From Defluviitalea saccharophila (GTDB taxonomy: Bacteria > Bacillota > Clostridia > Lachnospirales > Defluviitaleaceae), in the NCBI RefSeq assembly GCF_038396635.1, contig NZ_CP121687.1, positions 186,001-250,000 of the forward strand: a stretch of 64,000 nucleotides of DNA. Reading direction: 5' to 3'. Of the stretch, positions 9,704-17,133 are shown piece by piece. The stretch's first letter is position 1. Every line of letters begins with the position of its first letter. Below the pieces are notes generated by a model. It did no database searches. It was not told the DNA's origin and saw only the letters and a program-made list of their open reading frames with translations. Both the position numbers and the translations under genes were made by a program.

Positions 9704-10066
9704 ATGAAAAATATATCCATTGCATTATTATCGGTTTTTTTGGGGGCGATTGGTCAGGTCATATTAAAAGTAGGGGCGAATAAATTAGGAGAACTATCGC
9801 TGTCTTTAAATACATTATATAAAGATATGATCAATATTATAAAAGTACCTCAGATTATATTGGGAATAATACTTTTTACAATGAGTTTTCTATTGTGGAT
9901 CAAGGTGCTTACAAAAAATGAATTAAGCAATAGTTATCCTTTGGTTAGTTTAAGTTATATATTGATTATGATTATGTCTGTTTTCTTATTTAAAGAAGAA
10001 ATTACATTACGTAAAATTCTTGGTACTGGTTTAATCGTCTTGGGGGTTTGGGTGATTTATGTCTAA
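9704..10066 (+). CDS. Small multidrug-resistance / EamA-like membrane protein
   Basis: A 120-residue protein with four predicted membrane helices: ISIALLSVFLGAIGQVIL, IILGIILFTMSFLLWI, a third around PLVSLSYILIMIMSV, and a last at LGTGLIVLGVWVIYV. The GQVILKVG and SLSYILIM motifs resemble the ArnE/ArnF-like members of the drug/metabolite transporter superfamily, proposed to flip lipid-linked sugars. AGGAGG precedes the ATG. Its end overlaps the start of the next gene by eight bases, so the two membrane proteins are translationally coupled. Substrate unknown. Confidence 0.72.
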   Translation: MKNISIALLSVFLGAIGQVILKVGANKLGELSLSLNTLYKDMINIIKVPQIILGIILFTMSFLLWIKVLTKNELSNSYPLVSLSYILIMIMSVFLFKEEITLRKILGTGLIVLGVWVIYV

Positions 10067-11486
10067 GATCAGGGAAAATTTAATTACACTTCTGATATTT
10101 GTTGTTATTCTATGCTTAAGAATTCCGTACATTAATCAATCGCCCTATGAACAAGGAGAACGGTGGAGACAGTCAGATACGGAATCCATCGCCCGCAATT
10201 TTTTAGAACATAGGTTTAATATATTTTATCCTCAGTTCAATTACGATGGACCGATGCCGAATTATGTACAATTAGAATTTCAAATTACAACATATCTTAT
10301 TGCAATTTTGTATAAATTTTTTGGTTATAAATATGTTTTGGCCAGAACCGTTCCAATTTCTTTTTTTATGGGATCAAGCGTTTTCTTATACTTAATTGCC
10401 AGAAGGTACTATCCTATAGAACAATCTAGAATTGCTCTTCTGCTTTACGGAATATTTCCTATTAACATCTATTTTTCCCGTGCTATTATGCCTGAGTCTT
10501 CGGCATTATTTTTTTATTTAGGGGCTTTTTATTTCTTTATTAAATGGATTGACAAAGCAGAGGTCAAATATATTTTGTTGGCTTCTATATTTACAGCTTT
10601 GGCAATTTCTCAAAAGATACCTACGATTTTTATTGGAATTCCTATGTTGGCAATGTCTCTTCAAAAGTATAAAATCAAGATTTTTAATGTTTGGGAATTA
10701 TACTGCTTCGGAATCATTTCCCTTGGTGCCCCTTTTTTGTATTTTAGATGGATCAAAAGTGTGGCAGAGTTTAAATTTGTTAATGATATTGCTCAAAAGC
10801 ATATCTTTACAAAACATTTTCAGGCCTTTTTTACCAGAGAAGCCATTGAGTTTTTTCAAGGTAAGCTGCCTCAAGGATATACCTTGCAAATATTATGCTT
10901 ATCTCTAATAGGATTGCTTTTTATCAATTGGAAAAAAGAATGGCCAATTGGAATCTGGGTGGGAGCTATGGTTCTGGAATTGATTTTAATTGTTGCAGTG
11001 ATTCGCTTATATTATTATCTAATTTTTATTGGTCCATTGATTGCACTGATGGCATCTAAACCTTTAAATAGTATTTGGAAACATAAATATGGAGGAGTAT
11101 GGATTACTTTAATCATGCTATGGATAGGCTACTCAACATATATAAGTTTAGTACCCTATTATGTTGAAAAGACGGAGTTAATCAAGCAAGCGAATATGGT
11201 TAAAAGATATACAAAAAAAGAAGATTTGATCGTTGTAGGAACACCCGATCCTGCTCTCCTGAATGCTTGCGAAAGGAAAGGTTGGCGAGCAAATATTAAG
11301 TACTACGATTATATCCCTAAAGATCCAGTACAAGAGATAGAGTATTTTATTAAGCACGGAGCAAAATATTTTGTTCCTATGAAAGGCTGGATAGCCAATG
11401 ATACCGGAGAATATAAGGAATACCTTAATAAAAATTTTAAGAAAATCGTAGATGAAGAAGGTTATTATATCTACCAATTGCAATAG
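10059..11486 (+). CDS. GT39/ArnT-like membrane glycosyltransferase
   Basis: A 475-residue polytopic protein with roughly ten membrane helices and a C-terminal extracytoplasmic tail. The first external loop carries WRQSDTESIARNFLEH, with the acidic pair typical of GT-C enzymes that use polyprenyl-phosphate sugars as donor (protein O-mannosyltransferase / ArnT superfamily). ARTVPISFFMGSSVFLYLIA and FSRAIMPESSALFFYLG are also typical of the family. Encoded after the donor-making GT2 and the flippase-like protein, it is the likely sugar-transfer step outside the membrane. The acceptor, whether wall polymer, lipid or protein, cannot be read from sequence. Confidence 0.75.
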   Translation: MSKIRENLITLLIFVVILCLRIPYINQSPYEQGERWRQSDTESIARNFLEHRFNIFYPQFNYDGPMPNYVQLEFQITTYLIAILYKFFGYKYVLARTVPISFFMGSSVFLYLIARRYYPIEQSRIALLLYGIFPINIYFSRAIMPESSALFFYLGAFYFFIKWIDKAEVKYILLASIFTALAISQKIPTIFIGIPMLAMSLQKYKIKIFNVWELYCFGIISLGAPFLYFRWIKSVAEFKFVNDIAQKHIFTKHFQAFFTREAIEFFQGKLPQGYTLQILCLSLIGLLFINWKKEWPIGIWVGAMVLELILIVAVIRLYYYLIFIGPLIALMASKPLNSIWKHKYGGVWITLIMLWIGYSTYISLVPYYVEKTELIKQANMVKRYTKKEDLIVVGTPDPALLNACERKGWRANIKYYDYIPKDPVQEIEYFIKHGAKYFVPMKGWIANDTGEYKEYLNKNFKKIVDEEGYYIYQLQ

Positions 11487-11632
11487 AATACTTTTAATAT
11501 AATTATTTTTCATATACAATATAACTGATTCTTATGAAGATATTTTTATTGATTATTTGAAAATCAAAAATGATATTTACAAATCTTTAATCATATTAAT
11601 AGTAAAGATTATTTTAAGAAGGTGAAACGGTA

Positions 11633-12787
11633 GTGGACATAAATAAATTGGAACAATTACTGAGCCAGCCGGAGGGTTTTAAACTGGATTTTAAAGAGAA
11701 GCTTCAACTCAATACAGAATCGGAAAAAAAGGAATTTATAAAGGATGTTTGTGCCATTGCCAACACCAATGGAGGAAGGGGGTATATTGTTTTTGGAGTA
11801 AAGGACAAATCAAAGGAAATTGTTGGTGTTGATTTAGAGCCTTTTAACGAAGAAAGAATGCAGCAAATTATATGTAATCGCTGTGATCCCCCGGTTCCCA
11901 TAAGAGTAGATGTTATTAATTATAAACAAAAGAATGTTGCGGTGATTACAATTTTTAAGAGCGACCAGCGCCCTCATCAGGTAAGACAAACAGGAACTTT
12001 TTATATTCGCAGAGGTTCCACTACGGATATAGCCAGAAGACATGAGATCGCCAATATGCTTCAGGAAAATGGATTAGCAAGTTCAGAGCAGATTATTTGT
12101 AGAAAAGTTCCACTCAGAGAGCTTGATGACAGCCTTTTAAAGAAGCATATTTTAGGAAATGGAGCGATTCCTGAAGAGAATCAACTCATTCTGTTAGAAG
12201 GGTTAGGTATCATAGGAAGAGAATCTGAAAGGTCTACATACCATCCCACTATGGGTGGACTTCTTTTATTCGGAAAATGTCCTCAAGATTATCTTCCACA
12301 TACGGGCATAAAAATAGAATATAACGGACAAGGTTATGCAATTACTGGAAACATACTGGAAATGTTGGATAGATCGGAAGAATTAATTGCATCTTTTTTT
12401 AAGGATTCTTCTTACCCGGTTCAATCCATTTATGATGCAATATGTAATGCAGCGGTTCACAGAGATTATTGGGATATGACACGGGAAATCGTAGTGACCA
12501 TTGACAGTCATAAAATAGAAATATCCAACCCGGGATCTATTTGGATCGGTGGAAGCATTAAAAAGTTAATGCAGGACCAGAATCCGCCCAGAAGAAATCC
12601 CTGGCTTTATCAAAGATTGCTTCTCATCGATCAAAAAGAACGTTTTCTGAAATATGGTTTAGGAATGAAAAGAATTAAAAAGCCTTTTATCAATGTGGGG
12701 AGGGTCAAAATTTTTAATTTTCCTAACAAGAATTTATTCAAAATAGTTCTTCCTGGAGAAAGTTACTTTTCAACTCCACAAAAATGA
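11633..12787 (+). CDS. AlbA_2 (Schlafen-like) DNA-binding domain protein with HATPase-like domain
   Basis: A 384-residue protein of the COG2865 type. The N-terminal AlbA_2 domain shows FKLDFKEKL, VCAIANTNGGRGYIVFGVKD and FYIRRGSTTDIARRHEI. The second half has the HATPase_c_4 pattern: AAVHRDYWD, IEISNPGSI and KYGLGMKRI. These proteins are usually called putative transcriptional regulators; their targets are mostly unknown. The start is GTG nine bases after AGAAGGTG. The first 30 bases upstream contain an inverted repeat (11582-11610) that could be an operator. It is monocistronic. Confidence 0.75.
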   Translation: MDINKLEQLLSQPEGFKLDFKEKLQLNTESEKKEFIKDVCAIANTNGGRGYIVFGVKDKSKEIVGVDLEPFNEERMQQIICNRCDPPVPIRVDVINYKQKNVAVITIFKSDQRPHQVRQTGTFYIRRGSTTDIARRHEIANMLQENGLASSEQIICRKVPLRELDDSLLKKHILGNGAIPEENQLILLEGLGIIGRESERSTYHPTMGGLLLFGKCPQDYLPHTGIKIEYNGQGYAITGNILEMLDRSEELIASFFKDSSYPVQSIYDAICNAAVHRDYWDMTREIVVTIDSHKIEISNPGSIWIGGSIKKLMQDQNPPRRNPWLYQRLLLIDQKERFLKYGLGMKRIKKPFINVGRVKIFNFPNKNLFKIVLPGESYFSTPQK

Positions 12788-12862
12788 TTTCATCTGTTAT
12801 AATAGTATTTAAAGTAAAAAAATTTTAAATTTAAGTTTTCATTTGCAAATGGAGGAAAGTGT

Positions 12863-13234
12863 ATGAAATTGAAGGAAGTAAAAGAGATTCTCAATGCAGA
12901 AGTATTAGTAGGTGAAAATCGTTTAGACAGAGAAGTTTTTTTAGCTTGCGGTTCTGACTTGATGAGTGATGTTCTTGCCTTTGTAAAAGAAAAAGTAGTG
13001 CTTTTAACAGGACTTGTAAATCCTCAGGTTATTCGAACAGCAGAAATGATGGACATTAAAGCCATTGTATTCGTAAGAGGGAAAAAGGTTAGTCAGGATG
13101 TTCTTGATTTGGCAGAATCAAAAAACATGGTAATTTTAGCAACACAATATCCATTATATATTTCATGTGGTTTATTATATAGCAATGGATTGACAGGAAA
13201 AGAAGCAAAAGTGGAGGGTAGCTATGAAGCTTAG
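12863..13234 (+). CDS. DRTGG-domain protein (first of two)
   Basis: A 123-residue cytosolic protein consisting of a DRTGG domain, named for a motif in related phosphotransacetylase and CBS proteins. Visible features are KLKEVKEILNAEVLVGEN, the central VVLLTGLVNPQVIRTAE and AIVFVRGKKVSQDVLDLAE. The domain is thought to be regulatory and to bind a ligand. It overlaps the following kinase gene by 11 bases and begins the sensory run upstream of the hydrogenase. A TATAAT about 60 bases upstream (12798-12803) may be its -10 box, but no clear -35 box accompanies it. Confidence 0.8.
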   Translation: MKLKEVKEILNAEVLVGENRLDREVFLACGSDLMSDVLAFVKEKVVLLTGLVNPQVIRTAEMMDIKAIVFVRGKKVSQDVLDLAESKNMVILATQYPLYISCGLLYSNGLTGKEAKVEGSYEA

Positions 13235-13634
13235 TTTCAAAGTAGATGGAGATGAATTTACTTTAGCAGGGGAGTCTTCCAGTCAAGTTAAAAAAGTACT
13301 GAAGCAATTGGGGGTTTCTCCTGAAGTTATTCGAAAAATTGCAATTGCAATGTATGAAGCTGAAATAAACATGGTTATTCATGCCAATGGGGGTACTATA
13401 GACGTAGATATAACCCCTGAAAAAGTATACGTAGTTTTAAAAGATACTGGTCCGGGAATTCCTGATATTGATTTGGCGATGCAGGAAGGCTATTCCACTG
13501 CTTCCGAAAAGGTTCGAGAATTAGGCTTTGGTGCAGGAATGGGACTTCCGAATATGAAAAAATATAGTGATGGTTTAAAAGTAACATCAGAAGTCGGCAA
13601 GGGGACAACGGTAGAAATTACAGTATACATTTAA
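13224..13634 (+). CDS. RsbT/RsbW-like serine/threonine kinase (HATPase)
   Basis: A 136-residue GHKL-type ATPase related to anti-sigma factor kinases. The N box appears as IAMYEAEINMVIHANGG and the ATP lid as LKDTGPGIPDIDLAMQEGYSTAS, followed by GFGAGMGLPNMKKYSD. In Bacillus relatives such kinases phosphorylate STAS-domain proteins; no STAS partner is encoded here. Its coupling to two DRTGG proteins and an HsfB-like hydrogenase homologue suggests a redox- or hydrogen-responsive signalling step. Confidence 0.82.
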   Translation: MKLSFKVDGDEFTLAGESSSQVKKVLKQLGVSPEVIRKIAIAMYEAEINMVIHANGGTIDVDITPEKVYVVLKDTGPGIPDIDLAMQEGYSTASEKVRELGFGAGMGLPNMKKYSDGLKVTSEVGKGTTVEITVYI

Positions 13635-13660
13635 CAGAGAAAGTCGGAGAAGGTGATTAA

Positions 13661-14974
13661 ATGTGCGAATATTTACATTCCGTGACTCTTCAGGAGGAGA
13701 AGTGCAGGGGATGTACGGATTGCATCAAGCGATGTCCAACGGAAGCCATAAGAGTAAGGAATGGAAAGGCAAAGATTATTAATGAAAGATGTATTGACTG
13801 TGGTTTGTGCATAAGGGTATGTAGAAATCATGCCAAAAAAGCTGTAACCGATACCTTGGACAGCCTGTCGGAATTTAAATATAGGGTTGCGATACCTGCA
13901 CCAACTTTATATTCGCAGTTTAAGGAGATATTAGATGTCAATCTTATTTTAACAGGGCTTAAAAAGCTTGGATTCGATGAAATTTATGAAGTTGCAAGGG
14001 GAGCAGAAATTGTAACAGCAGCTTCCAGAAAGATGTTAGAAAATACAGCGCTTCCTAAACCCATCATATCATCTGCTTGTCCTGTAATTATACGTTTTAT
14101 TCAAATAAGATTTCCTGAATTAATCAATCATATACTTCCAATTATTTCTCCCATGGAGGTAGCAGCCAGAGAGGTTAAGGCCAATTTGGTTAAAAAGGGA
14201 ATTAATGAAAAGGACATAGGAGTATTTTTTATCAGTCCGTGTGCAGCGAAAGTTACCAATGTAAGAAATCCCATAGGTTTTGATAAATCTTCTGTAGATA
14301 AAGTTCTTTCTATCAAAGAAGTATATATGAAACTGGTTCCAATTTTAAGAACCATCGATCAAGCTGAAATCCTCAGGCACAGTACCAGCAATGGAATTGG
14401 ATGGGCTATATCTGGCGGAGAAGGGGAAATTCTAGGTATTGATAATTATATAGCTGTTGATGGAATAGAGAATGTTAATAAGATATTTGAAAAAGTAGAA
14501 AACGGAAAGCTTAAAGATGTTGATTATATTGAAGCATTAGCTTGTCATGGAGGATGTCTGGGAGGACCTTTAACTGTAGAAAACAGTTTTGTTGCCAAGA
14601 ATCATCTTAAAAAGATCTTACGCTCTTCAACGAAAGTCAAAGAACAAGATTGTAAAGAGCAATTAAGCAGCGATTTGAATCTAGCTTGGAGCAATCCGAT
14701 TATTTCTAAACCAGTTTTAACCTTGGATGAAGATATGGGCAAGGCAATCAAAAAGCTGGAAGAATTAGAAAGAATCTATGACAGTCTTCCTCAAATTGAC
14801 TGCGGTTCCTGTGGTGCGCCTAATTGCAGAGCTTTGGCTGAAGATATTGTAAGGAACAATGCTAACATAGAAGACTGTATTTTTATGTTGAGACAAAAAG
14901 TTAGGGAAATGGCAGAAGACATGGTGAATCTTTCACAAAAGCTGCCTCCGGCTTTTAGAAAAAATGATGATTAG
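13661..14974 (+). CDS. hsfB: HsfB-like [FeFe] hydrogenase homologue (putative sensor)
   Basis: 437 residues in three parts: a 2[4Fe-4S] ferredoxin domain (CRGCTDCIKRCP and CIDCGLCIRVC, residues 15-54), a hydrogenase large-subunit-like domain, and a C-terminal [4Fe-4S] domain with CGSCGAPNC near residues 398-406. The H-cluster motifs are altered: SSACP (136-141), SPCAAK (192-197) and ACHGGC (294-299). The four cluster-ligand cysteines appear kept (140, 194, 295, 299), but the adjacent proton-relay cysteine is alanine 139. Such proteins are thought to sense H2 or redox state rather than to turn over H2. It lies between two DRTGG genes. Confidence 0.82.
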   Translation: MCEYLHSVTLQEEKCRGCTDCIKRCPTEAIRVRNGKAKIINERCIDCGLCIRVCRNHAKKAVTDTLDSLSEFKYRVAIPAPTLYSQFKEILDVNLILTGLKKLGFDEIYEVARGAEIVTAASRKMLENTALPKPIISSACPVIIRFIQIRFPELINHILPIISPMEVAAREVKANLVKKGINEKDIGVFFISPCAAKVTNVRNPIGFDKSSVDKVLSIKEVYMKLVPILRTIDQAEILRHSTSNGIGWAISGGEGEILGIDNYIAVDGIENVNKIFEKVENGKLKDVDYIEALACHGGCLGGPLTVENSFVAKNHLKKILRSSTKVKEQDCKEQLSSDLNLAWSNPIISKPVLTLDEDMGKAIKKLEELERIYDSLPQIDCGSCGAPNCRALAEDIVRNNANIEDCIFMLRQKVREMAEDMVNLSQKLPPAFRKNDD

Positions 14975-14985
14975 GAAGTGATAAA

Positions 14986-15321
14986 ATGATTGTTAAAGAG
15001 TTAATGGAAGCCCTTGGACTAACTATAGTTGCAGGGGAAAATGGAGTTGACAAAGAAATTACAACCGGTTATGTAGGAGATTTATTAAGCTGTGTGATGG
15101 CAGGTGCCAAACCAGGAGCTGTTTGGGTTACGATTCAAAGTCATGTCAATATTGTAGCAGTTGCTTCATTATTAAATTTATCTTGTATCATTGTAGCAGA
15201 GGGAGCTCATGTAGAAAAGGATACGATCGAAAAGGCTAATGATGAAGATATTGCTGTATTTTCTTCAGATTTGACTGCGTTTGAACTTGTCAAAAAACTT
15301 ACAGAAATAGGGATTTCTTAA
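14986..15321 (+). CDS. DRTGG-domain protein (second of two)
   Basis: A 111-residue paralogue of the DRTGG protein three genes upstream. It begins MIVKELMEALGLTIVAGENG, followed by VGDLLSCVMAGAKPGAVWVT and CIIVAEGAHVEKDTIEKA. The pair shares domain layout but differs in sequence, so the two may bind different ligands or form a heteromer. It sits 11 bases after the HsfB-like gene and three bases before the PHP gene, clearly the same transcript. Confidence 0.8.
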   Translation: MIVKELMEALGLTIVAGENGVDKEITTGYVGDLLSCVMAGAKPGAVWVTIQSHVNIVAVASLLNLSCIIVAEGAHVEKDTIEKANDEDIAVFSSDLTAFELVKKLTEIGIS

Positions 15322-15324
15322 AAA

Positions 15325-16023
15325 ATGAAATACGCTTACGATTTCCATATTCATACTGCCCTTTCTCCTTGTGGTGATAACGATATGACTCCCAATAACA
15401 TAGTGAACATGGCATTATTAAAGGAGTTGGATATCATTGCTATAACAGATCATAATTCCTGTGAAAATGCTGCGGCAGTCATGAAAGTAGCGGAGGGGAC
15501 CGATCTTATTGTTATCCCGGGGATGGAGGTTGAAACATCTGAAGAAATACATATGGTTTGCCTATTTCCGGATATTGTTTCGGCAAATCATATGCAAGAA
15601 GTAGTATATAATCATTTACCGCCCCTAGAAAATCGAGTGAGTATTTTTGGAGAACAATTAATACTTAATGAGGAAGATGATATTGTAGGTGAAAATAAAA
15701 GATTACTTTTAACTGCAACTTCATTAAGTATTTATGATGTAGTAAAGTATTCAAAACAATTTAATGGTGTCGCTTTCCCTGCTCATATTGATCGTTCATC
15801 ATACAGTGTTTTGTCAAATTTAGGATGGATTCCAGAAGATTTAGATGTACATACACTGGAGGTTTCTAAAAATGCAGATTTGGAAAAGTCCAAATTAAAT
15901 TACAGCAAGTACAATGTAATAAGATCATCAGATGCTCATTATTTGCCAGACATTTTTGAAAGGGAGCAATTTTTAGATTTAGAATTTAAGTCTATCAGTC
16001 AAGTTATTAAATTATTATCTTGA
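15325..16023 (+). CDS. PHP-domain metal-dependent phosphoesterase
   Basis: A 232-residue PHP protein. Metal ligands are seen in YDFHIHTALSPCG, IAITDHNSC, PGMEVETSEE, PAHIDRSSY and RSSDAHYL. Family members hydrolyse phosphoesters such as histidinol phosphate or nucleotide derivatives. It starts three bases after the second DRTGG gene, with no separate ribosome site visible, so translation is probably coupled. It is the last gene before the hydrogenase promoter. Its substrate is unknown; a signalling nucleotide or a stand-in histidinol-phosphatase role are both possible. Confidence 0.78.
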   Translation: MKYAYDFHIHTALSPCGDNDMTPNNIVNMALLKELDIIAITDHNSCENAAAVMKVAEGTDLIVIPGMEVETSEEIHMVCLFPDIVSANHMQEVVYNHLPPLENRVSIFGEQLILNEEDDIVGENKRLLLTATSLSIYDVVKYSKQFNGVAFPAHIDRSSYSVLSNLGWIPEDLDVHTLEVSKNADLEKSKLNYSKYNVIRSSDAHYLPDIFEREQFLDLEFKSISQVIKLLS

Positions 16024-16028
16024 AGGGT

Positions 16029-16058
16029 TTGTACATTTATAAAGATTTATGTTATAAT
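16029..16058 (+). promoter_or_regulatory. Probable promoter of the hydrogenase operon
   Basis: TTGTAC and a perfect TATAAT are separated by 18 bp, beginning just after the PHP stop codon. The roughly 140-base leader that follows contains an imperfect inverted repeat (about 16126-16161, AATCAATTCGA with TCGAAATTTGATT) that might bind a regulator. No Rex-type operator is evident to me. Confidence 0.6.
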
Positions 16059-16201
16059 ATTGACAATGAAGTTGAAAATATGCTAACTTCTTATTATGTG
16101 CTAATACTATGTTTTTTTATGTAAATCAATTCGACTTCTATTTAGAATTCGAAATTTGATTAATCTATATTTAATTTTATATACTTGAAGGGGGAAGAAA
16201 A

Positions 16202-16693
16202 ATGGCTAATTGTGCAAATTGTACAAATGAATTGTCTGAACGCGGTTTCCGTGAACTAGAACAATTTATTAACGAATTAAGCGAAAAAAATGGAGCTTTG
16301 ATATCTGTATTACATAAGGCTCAAGAAATTTTTGGTTATCTTCCAAAGGAAGTGCAGCAGTTTGTTGCGAAGAAGTTGAATATACCTGTATCTAAAGTAT
16401 ATGGCGTTGTTAGCTTCTATTCATTTTTTACCATGATTCCTAAAGGAAAAAACCCTATTTCTGTTTGTATGGGAACAGCATGTTACGTTAGAGGTGCTGA
16501 AAAAGTTTTAGATGAATTTAAAAGAGCATTAAATATTGAAGTTGGAGAAACAACATCCGATGGAAATTTCTCTCTTGATGCACTGCGTTGTGTAGGAGCA
16601 TGTGGATTGGCACCTGTAGTTTTAGTTGGTGAAAAAGTATATGGTCGGGTTACTCCTGATCAAGTAAAATCCATTCTAAAAGAATATGAATAG
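16202..16693 (+). CDS. hndA: NAD(P)-linked [FeFe] hydrogenase, NuoE-like [2Fe-2S] subunit
   Basis: A 163-residue thioredoxin-fold ferredoxin homologous to NuoE and to HydC/HndA. The four cluster cysteines are seen in CMGTAC and CVGAC (ALRCVGACGLAPVVLVG). The N-terminal helical segment contains LHKAQEIFGYLPKEVQQFVA, typical of NuoE. It passes electrons within the hydrogenase complex and precedes the HndB-like, NuoF-like and catalytic subunits in one operon. The ATG follows GAAGGGGG. Confidence 0.92.
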   Translation: MANCANCTNELSERGFRELEQFINELSEKNGALISVLHKAQEIFGYLPKEVQQFVAKKLNIPVSKVYGVVSFYSFFTMIPKGKNPISVCMGTACYVRGAEKVLDEFKRALNIEVGETTSDGNFSLDALRCVGACGLAPVVLVGEKVYGRVTPDQVKSILKEYE

Positions 16694-16713
16694 ATAATTG
16701 GGGAGGGACTGTC

Positions 16714-17112
16714 ATGGCTAAAATAAAATCCTTAGATGAATTAAAAAAGCTAAGAGAACAAGTTAAAGCAAAGGTTGATTTAAGAGAAAAAGGCGACAAC
16801 ATGGAAAAATTGGTTCAGATCCGTGTGGCAATGGCGACCTGTGGAATAGCGTCAGGAGCTAGAGAAGTTATGAATGCATTAGTTGATATCGTTACTAATG
16901 AAAAATTAGATAACGTAGTGATTTCTCAAACTGGCTGCATGGGATATTGTTATGCAGAGCCTACTATTGAAGTTACTATTCCAGGGGAAGAACCTGTGGT
17001 ATTCGGAGAAGTAACTGTAGAAAGAGCTAAGGAAATAGTAGAAAAATACGTGAAAAACGGCGAATTATTAGATGGAATCATACCTGTCACTCATAAAACA
17101 GTGGATGAGTAA
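16714..17112 (+). CDS. hndB: HndB-like (2Fe-2S) ferredoxin-fold subunit
   Basis: A 132-residue protein of the HndB family, found in four-subunit hydrogenases and absent from the three-subunit Thermotoga HydABC. The N-terminus is charged and helical. The ferredoxin-like core shows VAMATCGIASGAREVMNAL and QTGCMGYCYAEPTIEV. I count only three cysteines (43, 75, 79), one short of a full [2Fe-2S] ligand set, so the cluster may be absent or use another ligand. AGG-rich site and spacing fit a coupled operon gene. Confidence 0.88.
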   Translation: MAKIKSLDELKKLREQVKAKVDLREKGDNMEKLVQIRVAMATCGIASGAREVMNALVDIVTNEKLDNVVISQTGCMGYCYAEPTIEVTIPGEEPVVFGEVTVERAKEIVEKYVKNGELLDGIIPVTHKTVDE

Positions 17113-17133
17113 TTGTAAAAGGAGGCTTTCATA

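Noticed and set aside
13661-14974. HsfB-like protein as a second catalytic hydrogenase
   Set aside because: The first H-cluster motif has Ala instead of the proton-relay Cys, the other motifs are divergent, and the accessory domains match sensory homologues.
16060-16065. TTGACA as a second hydrogenase promoter
   Set aside because: The sequence 17 bp downstream does not resemble a -10 box, and the upstream TATAAT pair is better.
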